This document shows, piece by piece, positions 57,124 through 64,000 of a stretch of 64,000 nucleotides of DNA. Below the pieces are notes generated by a model, which was given only the letters and a program-made list of their open reading frames with translations, did not search any database and was not told where the DNA came from. The stretch comes from Streptomyces sp. SCL15-4 (GTDB lineage: Bacteria > Actinomycetota > Actinomycetes > Streptomycetales > Streptomycetaceae). Each line of letters starts with the position of its first letter. Position 1 is the first letter of the stretch. The position numbers and the translations under genes are program-made. Location: positions 4,402,001-4,466,000 of the forward strand of contig NZ_JAOBTQ010000001.1 in the NCBI RefSeq assembly GCF_033366695.1, read 5' to 3'.

Positions 57124-57195
57124 AGCGGGTGACAGGAATTGCACACTGCGCCTTCCCCCTGGAAGGGGGATGTTCTGCTACTGAACTACACCCGC
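57124..57195 (-). tRNA. tRNA-Gly(UCC) with divergent D and T loops
   Basis: 72 nt on the minus strand, 80 bases upstream of copy 2 in transcription order. Acceptor GCGGGTG/CACCCGC, discriminator T. The anticodon stem TCCCC/GGGGA encloses CTTCCAG, anticodon TCC. The D loop AGTAGCA has A instead of G18, and the T loop reads GTGCAATTC instead of GTTCRANYC, so T55 is G. The T stem pairs well only with a bulged base. The tertiary G18-Psi55 contact is therefore missing. It may still decode GGA, or serve glycyl transfer outside translation. Confidence 0.88.
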
Positions 57196-57360
57196 GTGTC
57201 CTCGGGATCCGGCCTGTCGGCCTCGCCCCTCGGCGTGTCCCAGACATTAGCCGATCGGCGGGGGGGTTGCGCAAGTCGGCTCCCGCCCGGGTCCCGTATG
57301 TCCCAAGTGCACGGCTCCCAGGGGTCCCTGACGGTCCCTGGGAGCCGCCCCTTCGCGGGC

Positions 57361-57678
57361 TCACTGGGCGGCGGTGAACGCCTCGTAGACCTTCTTCGGG
57401 ATGCGTCCGCGGGCCGGGACGTCCATCTTGTTGGCCTGGGCCCAGGCGCGGACGGCCGCCGGGTCGGGGGCGACCTCCGTCTGCTTGTACGCCTTGCCGG
57501 AGCGCGACCGCTTGCGGCCGGCCTCGACGTACGGTGCGAGCGCCTTGCGCAGTTTCTCGGCGTTGGTTTCGTTCAGGTCGATCTCGTACGACTTGCCGTC
57601 GAGTCCGAAGGCGATCGTTTCCGCCGCTTCCGAGCCGTCGATGTCGTCAAAGAGAGTGACCACGACCTTTTGCGCCAC
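57361..57678 (-). CDS. lsrL: Lsr2-family nucleoid-associated protein (LsrL type)
   Basis: 105 residues, ATG at 57678. The N-terminal dimerisation strand (Lys-Val-Val-Val-Thr-Leu-Phe-Asp-Asp-Ile-Asp-Gly), an Arg/Lys/Ser linker (about 55-62) and the C-terminal AT-hook-like Arg90-Gly91-Arg92 in Val-Pro-Ala-Arg-Gly-Arg-Ile-Pro are diagnostic. Lsr2 proteins coat AT-rich DNA and silence foreign genes. The position beside purS is that of the second paralogue (LsrL) in S. coelicolor, which is why I use that name. The divergent promoter region contains an inverted repeat at 57699-57733. Confidence 0.9.
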   Translation of the reverse strand: MAQKVVVTLFDDIDGSEAAETIAFGLDGKSYEIDLNETNAEKLRKALAPYVEAGRKRSRSGKAYKQTEVAPDPAAVRAWAQANKMDVPARGRIPKKVYEAFTAAQ

Positions 57679-57698
57679 GAATATCGGTCCCTTCGTGC

Positions 57699-57733
57699 GG
57701 CACGTCGTTACAGCTCAACGCCGACGACGTGCC
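57699..57733. promoter_or_regulatory. Inverted repeat upstream of the Lsr2-family gene
   Basis: GGCACGTCGT (57699-57708) and ACGACGTGCC (57724-57733), perfect 10 bp arms, 15 base spacer, starting 20 bases upstream of the ATG. It is a possible operator. The remaining 57734-57989 region between lsrL and purS holds a second symmetric motif (57921-57949) and no gene. Confidence 0.5.
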
Positions 57734-57920
57734 GAGTATCGGCTATTGCCAATTCATTTGTACAGTGCCCGGCAATGAAATGTGAAGCCCGACTAAATCC
57801 GCCCGCGTGTCCGGGTGCAATAGGCGTGGGCGGGGGGCCCGTGGAACTTTCCCAGATCTTTTCGCGGGCACGCGGCTTCGACACCCGATCGTGATGCGCC
57901 TCACGTACTTTCCTCCAACT

Positions 57921-57949
57921 CTACCCGCGTAGAAATTTTGTGCGGGTAG
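57921..57949 (+). promoter_or_regulatory. Inverted repeat at the purS-purQ-purL promoter
   Basis: CTACCCGC (57921-57928) and GCGGGTAG (57942-57949), 13 base spacer including CGTAGAAA or its flank. The right arm ends in a -10-like TAGTCT, 40 bases before the purS start. It is a candidate purine-pathway operator; no known motif is claimed. Confidence 0.45.
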
Positions 57950-57989
57950 TCTGAAGGAACCTGCTCAGCACCACACACCGGGAGTGCCA

Positions 57990-58253
57990 GTGGCACGCGT
58001 CGTAGTCGACGTCATGCTCAAGCCGGAGATCCTCGACCCCCAGGGCCAGGCGGTCCAGCGTGCGCTGCCCCGCCTGGGATTCGAAGGGATCTCGGACGTA
58101 CGTCAGGGAAAGCGTTTCGAACTGGAAGTCGACGGGCCGGTCGACGAGGCCGCCCTCGCCCGCATCCGTGATCTCGCGGAATCCTTCCTCGCCAACACCG
58201 TGATCGAGGACTTCACGGTCCGGGTCGACGAAGTCGCGGAGGCGGCCAAGTGA
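57990..58253 (+). CDS. purS: Phosphoribosylformylglycinamidine synthase subunit PurS
   Basis: 87 residues, GTG at 57990 (GGGAG five bases upstream; a GTG two codons earlier is possible). Small ferredoxin-like subunit with [16 protein letters not shown] and Val-Arg-Gln-Gly-Lys. It forms a complex with PurQ and PurL. The stop overlaps the purQ start. Confidence 0.96.
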   Translation: MARVVVDVMLKPEILDPQGQAVQRALPRLGFEGISDVRQGKRFELEVDGPVDEAALARIRDLAESFLANTVIEDFTVRVDEVAEAAK

Positions 58254-58926
58254 CCGCTCGTATTGGCGTCGTCACTTTCCCGGGCAGCCTGGACGACCGG
58301 GACACCCAGCGCGCGATCCGCCTCGCGGGCGCCGAGCCGGTCGCCCTGTGGCACAAGGACAAGGACCTCAAGCAGGTCGACGCCGTGGTCCTGCCCGGCG
58401 GCTTCTCCTACGGCGACTATCTGCGGGCCGGTGCCATCTCCCGGTTCTCGCCGGTGATGGACTCCGTGATCGAGCAGGCGAAGGCCGGGCTGCCGGTCCT
58501 CGGCATCTGCAACGGCTTCCAGGTCCTCACCGAGGCCCACCTCCTCCCGGGCGGGATGCTCGGCAACGACCACCTCCACTTCATCTGCCGCGACCAGAAG
58601 CTGCGGGTGGAGAACGCGGAGACGGCCTGGACCGGCGACTACCGCGCCGGTCAGGAGATCCACATCCCGCTGAAGAACATGGACGGCCGGTACGTCGCCG
58701 ACGAGTACACGCTCGACAAGCTGGAGGCCGAGGGCCGCGTCGTCTTCCGGTACCTCGACTTCAATCCGAACGGCTCGCTGCGGGACATCGCCGGCATCAC
58801 CAACGAGGCCGGGAACGTCGTCGGCCTCATGCCGCACCCCGAGCACGCCGTCGAGCCGCTGATCGGTACCGGCCGTACCGACGGGCTCCCGTTCTTCACC
58901 TCGATCCTCAAGAAGCTGGTGGGCGC

Positions 58927-58930
<4 letters not shown>
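58250..58930 (+). CDS. purQ: Phosphoribosylformylglycinamidine synthase glutaminase subunit PurQ
   Basis: 226 residues, GTG at 58250 in a GTGA overlap with purS. The class I glutamine amidotransferase triad is visible: the nucleophile Cys in Leu-Gly-Ile-Cys-Asn-Gly-Phe-Gln and His-x-Glu in Met-Pro-His-Pro-Glu-His. It supplies ammonia to PurL. It overlaps purL by four bases. Confidence 0.97.
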
Positions 58931-61185
<2,255 letters not shown>

Positions 61186-61202
61186 GCGGTCGTACGACAG
61201 GA

Positions 61203-61238
61203 GGGTCCCGGCCGGACGAGTGTGTCCGGGCGGGACCC
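61203..61238 (+). terminator. Hairpin terminator after purL
   Basis: 14 bp arms (61203-61216, 61225-61238) with one mismatch. It stands between purL and the converging Uma2 remnant. Confidence 0.75.
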
Positions 61239-61246
61239 TTGTGTTC

Positions 61247-61580
61247 TCAGCGCACGTAGTCCTCGAGGATCTCCGTGTCCAGTTCGATGCCCATCGCACG
61301 GGGCAGAACCACCGTCTCACCGAACTTCGCGGTGTGGACGTCCCGCCGGTCGGTGTCCGAGTCGTACGAGGTGACCTCGACGAGCATGAGCACACCGGCC
61401 GGGTCGGCCCACTCGCCGTGCCCCGCGAAGTGGGCCTCGGGAGCGATCACCGCGTCGGGCTTCGCCCTGCCTTCGCGGTACGCCTCCCCCGGAGTCCCTG
61501 GCCCTGATACAGGTCGAGGTCGGGCCTCGCCTGCATACAGCGTCGGGCGAGCCAGGACACGATGGTGTGGTGATCCCCCT
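61247..61580 (-). pseudogene. Uma2-family (DUF820) nuclease-fold remnant
   Basis: Fragments of an Uma2 protein in two frames. One frame reads His-His-Thr-Ile-Val-Ser-Trp-Leu-Ala-Arg-Arg and Asp-Leu-Tyr-Gln-Gly-Gln-Gly-Leu-Arg. After a one-base slip near 61495 another frame continues Glu-Ala-Tyr-Arg-Glu-Gly-Arg-Ala-Lys-Pro-Asp-Ala-Val-Ile-Ala-Pro-Glu and Glu-Val-Thr-Ser-Tyr. The centre, from the Asp-Arg-Arg-Asp segment to Phe-Gly-Glu-Thr-Val, is deleted, so about 50 residues are missing. The true end, Asp-Thr-Glu-Ile-Leu-Glu-Asp-Tyr-Val-Arg, is intact. The 5' end is also absent. Uma2 genes are multicopy in streptomycetes; this one is dead. Confidence 0.7.
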
Positions 61581-61685
61581 TCCAGGCACAGGCCAGTGTT
61601 GTCCGGCCCCGGCGCCGCGAGGCGGGTTTCGGCGTCGGCCACCCGCACGAGTGATCGACGGCGGAGGTCCGCATAGGCTCGGCGC

Positions 61686-62483
61686 ATGCCAACAGCCAGG
61701 AAGCGTGCGCGTGTTTACGACCCCGCCAGGACGCGGGCCGCCGTCTTCGCCCAGCTCGGCAACGTACGGGAGGCCGTGCGCGGGCTGGACGAGGAGCGGC
61801 TCGGGCTGCCCAGCCGGCTCGGGGAGTGGACCGTGCGGGAGCTGGTCGCGCACATCGGGATGGGCGTCACCGCCGTGCTGCGGGCCGCCGCCCTGCCGGC
61901 GCCGCCCAAGCAGGACGTCCAGGTGGTCGACTGGACCTTCGCCGCCTCCGCCAACGCCGCCGCGATCGACGGCTTCACGCGCAGGCTCGCCGGGGAGCAC
62001 CCGGACCTCGACGCCTACCTCGCCGAGGCCGAGGACGGCCTGCGCGCCCTGCTCGGCGAACACCCCGCCGGCCGGCTGCTGGAGACCAGCGCGGGCGCCA
62101 TGCCGCTGGACGACTACCTGGTCACCCGTGTCGTCGAACTCGTCGTCCACACCGACGACCTGAACGCAGCCGTCCCGGGCCTCGCCGTGCCGTACGACCG
62201 GCAGGCCCTGGCCGCTACCACCCGGCTGCTCGCCGACGCGCTCGCGGTCAAGGCGCCCGGCGGCTCCACCGAGGTGCGCGTGCCGCCGTATGCCGTCGTG
62301 CAGTGCGTGGCGGGCCCCCGGCACACCCGTGGCACCCCGCCCAACGTCGTGGAGACCGACCCGCTGACCTGGATCCGGCTCGCCACCGGCCGTCTGGCCT
62401 GGGCGGACGCGGTGGCCGGCGCGCGGGTCGCCGCCAGCGGGGAGCGGGCCGATCTCGGCGGGCTGCTGCCGCTGCTCGGATAG
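61686..62483 (+). CDS. Sterol-carrier/maleylpyruvate-isomerase-like family protein
   Basis: 265 residues, ATG at 61686. The N-terminal four-helix DinB-like part has Leu-Gly-Glu-Trp-Thr-Val-Arg-Glu-Leu-Val-Ala-His-Ile and a second His in Val-Val-His-Thr-Asp-Asp-Leu; the C-terminal part resembles the SCP2-like domain of bacterial mycothiol-dependent enzymes (Trp-Ile-Arg-Leu-Ala-Thr-Gly-Arg). Metal-binding His residues are partly kept. In Streptomyces this protein is usually called sterol carrier family. No substrate is known. It is in the purL-purF interval, as in relatives. Confidence 0.8.
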   Translation: MPTARKRARVYDPARTRAAVFAQLGNVREAVRGLDEERLGLPSRLGEWTVRELVAHIGMGVTAVLRAAALPAPPKQDVQVVDWTFAASANAAAIDGFTRRLAGEHPDLDAYLAEAEDGLRALLGEHPAGRLLETSAGAMPLDDYLVTRVVELVVHTDDLNAAVPGLAVPYDRQALAATTRLLADALAVKAPGGSTEVRVPPYAVVQCVAGPRHTRGTPPNVVETDPLTWIRLATGRLAWADAVAGARVAASGERADLGGLLPLLG

Positions 62484-62518
62484 CGGAACCGGAGGCCGTC
62501 CGCCTTCGTCCAAACCGT

Positions 62519-62968
62519 ATGAAACGGCACAAGAAGTGGCTCGGGCTGCTGATGGTTCCCCTGATGGCCGGCTGTGGTGCCGGGAAGGCGGACAGTGGTG
62601 CGATGGGCGTGAGCGCGTCGGTGACCGGCGTGGAGTGGCGGGTCGAGAGCGTCACGGCCGGCGGTGACACCCTCGGCGCCCCCGCCGGCGGCTCCCCGCG
62701 CCTGACGATCGGCACCGACGGCAGCGCGTCCGGCGACCTCGGCTGCAACCGGTTCAGCGCCCGCGTCAGCGTGCACGGGGACCGGATCACCTTCGGGGCG
62801 CTGCGCACCACCAAGATGGCCTGCGATCCCGCGCGGACGCGCTTCGAGCGCGCGCTCACCCGGGTGCTCGACCGGCAGACGGTCACCGGTACGGTCGAGC
62901 ACGGCAAGCTCACCCTCACCAGCGGTCACGGTGACCTCGTGCGGCTCGGCCGCGGCGCGCCCGAATGA
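62519..62968 (+). CDS. META-domain lipoprotein
   Basis: 149 residues, ATG at 62519. A lipoprotein signal: Lys-Arg-His-Lys-Lys, hydrophobic stretch and lipobox Leu-Met-Ala-Gly-Cys (Cys19). The mature part is a META/HslJ beta domain, with Leu-Gly-Cys-Asn-Arg-Phe-Ser and Thr-Lys-Met-Ala-Cys, a conserved cysteine pair. It is exported and lipid-anchored. META proteins are linked to envelope stress or novobiocin resistance in other bacteria. It lies 35 bases downstream of the sterol-carrier-like gene. Confidence 0.88.
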   Translation: MKRHKKWLGLLMVPLMAGCGAGKADSGAMGVSASVTGVEWRVESVTAGGDTLGAPAGGSPRLTIGTDGSASGDLGCNRFSARVSVHGDRITFGALRTTKMACDPARTRFERALTRVLDRQTVTGTVEHGKLTLTSGHGDLVRLGRGAPE

Positions 62969-63170
62969 TGTGCGACACCTCACTCATCGCGGCGGCGAAT
63001 CGTTCGTATTCGCCTCGCGGCAGCCCGGCCCGGAAACCGCCCGATCGCCGAAAAACGCCAGGTGACCTGCGCAAACGTAGAAAGCACCAAGGTGATCGGA
63101 AGGGCCGGTCCGGTCGAGGGCACGTATCCCCAATTCGGACCAGTGGTCGACCTCGCCTACACTCGGTGGC

Positions 63171-64000
63171 GTGCCACGTGGTGACGGTCGACTCAATCAC
63201 GATCTGCTTCCCGGCGAAAAGGGCCCCCAGGACGCTTGCGGCGTCTTCGGCGTCTGGGCTCCGGGTGAAGAGGTCGCAAAGCTCACGTACTTCGGGCTCT
63301 ACGCCCTCCAGCACCGGGGTCAGGAATCCGCGGGAATCGCGGTCAGCAACGGCTCCCAGATCCTCGTCTTCAAGGACATGGGCCTGGTATCCCAGGTCTT
63401 CGACGAAACCTCGCTCGGTTCGCTCCAGGGTCACATCGCGGTCGGACACGCCCGCTACTCGACCACCGGCGCCTCCGTGTGGGAGAACGCCCAGCCGACG
63501 TTCCGTGCCACCGGGCACGGCTCGATCGCGCTCGGCCACAACGGCAACCTGGTCAACACGGCGCAGCTCGCCGAGATGGTCGCCGAACTACCCAACGACA
63601 ACAACAGCCGCTCCACCCGGGTCGCGGCCACCAACGACACCGACCTGCTGACGGCCCTGCTGGCCGCCCAGGTCGACGAGGACGGCAAGCCGCTGACCAT
63701 CGAGGAGGCGGCCCACACGGTCCTCCCGAAGGTGCGGGGCGCCTTCTCGCTCGTCTTCATGGACGAGCACACCCTCTACGCCGCCCGTGACCCGCAGGGC
63801 ATCCGCCCGCTGGTCCTCGGCCGCCTGGAGCGCGGCTGGGTGGTCGCCTCCGAGTCCGCCGCCCTGGACATCTGCGGCGCGAGCTACGTGCGCGAGATCG
63901 AGCCGGGCGAGTTCGTCGCCATCGACGAGAACGGCCTGCGCAGCTCTCGATTCGCGGAAGCGAAGCCCAAGGGCTGTGTCTTCGAGTACGTGTACCTGGC
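63171..64000 (+). CDS. purF: Amidophosphoribosyltransferase (C-terminus beyond window)
   Basis: GTG at 63171 is followed by 276 codons to the right edge. A short propeptide (to Ala) precedes the catalytic cysteine in Asp-Ala-Cys-Gly-Val-Phe-Gly (Cys24), the Ntn nucleophile. Tyr-Ala-Leu-Gln-His-Arg-Gly-Gln-Glu and Gly-His-Asn-Gly-Asn-Leu complete the glutaminase domain. The PRPP-transferase half lies outside. It catalyses the committed step of purine synthesis. The 200-base gap upstream contains a CGTAGAAA also found upstream of purS. Confidence 0.95.
   Translation, partial: MPRGDGRLNHDLLPGEKGPQDACGVFGVWAPGEEVAKLTYFGLYALQHRGQESAGIAVSNGSQILVFKDMGLVSQVFDETSLGSLQGHIAVGHARYSTTGASVWENAQPTFRATGHGSIALGHNGNLVNTAQLAEMVAELPNDNNSRSTRVAATNDTDLLTALLAAQVDEDGKPLTIEEAAHTVLPKVRGAFSLVFMDEHTLYAARDPQGIRPLVLGRLERGWVVASESAALDICGASYVREIEPGEFVAIDENGLRSSRFAEAKPKGCVFEYVYL

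Overview
This is a high-GC actinobacterial window, almost certainly from a Streptomyces chromosome. Third codon positions are nearly all G or C, GTG and TTG starts are common, and many genes overlap by four bases. The gene order (SSI-type protease inhibitor, tRNAs, tandem sigma factors sigN and sigF, tadA and upp, SRP RNA, dnaX, purD, purC, Lsr2-like gene, purS-purQ-purL, purF) is the one I know from the conserved Streptomyces core. Assignments rest on reading motifs by eye; no search was run.

Region 1 (1-4.1 kb): the N-terminal 947 residues of a large PAS protein whose kinase core looks inactive, a secreted subtilisin-inhibitor-like protein, tRNA-Ser(GCU) and tRNA-Arg(ACG). Region 2 (4.05-8.56 kb): a 4.5 kb accessory island bounded by two identical 47 bp repeats, the left one being the 3' part of the tRNA-Arg gene. 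It holds a kinase-like gene, small hypothetical genes, a frameshifted HTH-DUF5919 gene, a Nudix hydrolase and a low-GC gene that looks like a collapsed reverse transcriptase-SLATT defence module. It has no integrase. Region 3 (8.6-23.5 kb): a MarR regulator, a DUF2797 protein, a four-gene envelope operon (response regulator, sensor kinase, GT2-GtrA protein, GT39-like glycosyltransferase), an MFS-TetR efflux pair with a 14 bp inverted-repeat operator, and a minus-strand MarR-MFS-YceI operon in which exporter and YceI protein carry the same extracellular beta-sandwich domains.

Region 4 (23.5-34.9 kb): a decayed secreted-protein gene, sigN, sigF, a Dabb protein, tRNA-Ser(CGA), tadA and its partner gene, upp, a LytR_C protein, a VapB-like small protein, a HerA-like ATPase, an HdeD-like membrane protein, an HhH-GPD repair protein and a siderophore-interacting flavoprotein. 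Region 5 (34.9-41.2 kb): an iron box sits between the siderophore-interacting gene and a large divergent gene fusing a penicillin-acylase-type hydrolase to a siderophore-type acetyltransferase. A DUF985 cupin, an SDR and a CopC-CopD gene follow. Region 6 (41.3-44.2 kb): an AIPR-family defence gene with a PD-(D/E)xK-like N-terminus, tRNA-Ser(GGA) and the SRP RNA.

Region 7 (44.2-64 kb): dnaX and purine synthesis (purD, purC, purS-purQ-purL, purF), interrupted by a large membrane protein that resembles a metallopeptidase without its zinc motif, a DmfA2-like protein, two identical tRNA-Gly(GCC) genes flanking a DesK/DesR-type two-component system plus ABC exporter, a tRNA-Gly(UCC) with unusual D and T loops, an Lsr2-family gene, an Uma2 pseudogene, a sterol-carrier-like protein and a META lipoprotein. 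The most unusual items are the iron-box acylase-acetyltransferase fusion, the divergent tRNA-Gly(UCC), and the integrase-less island with its apparent RT-SLATT remnant.
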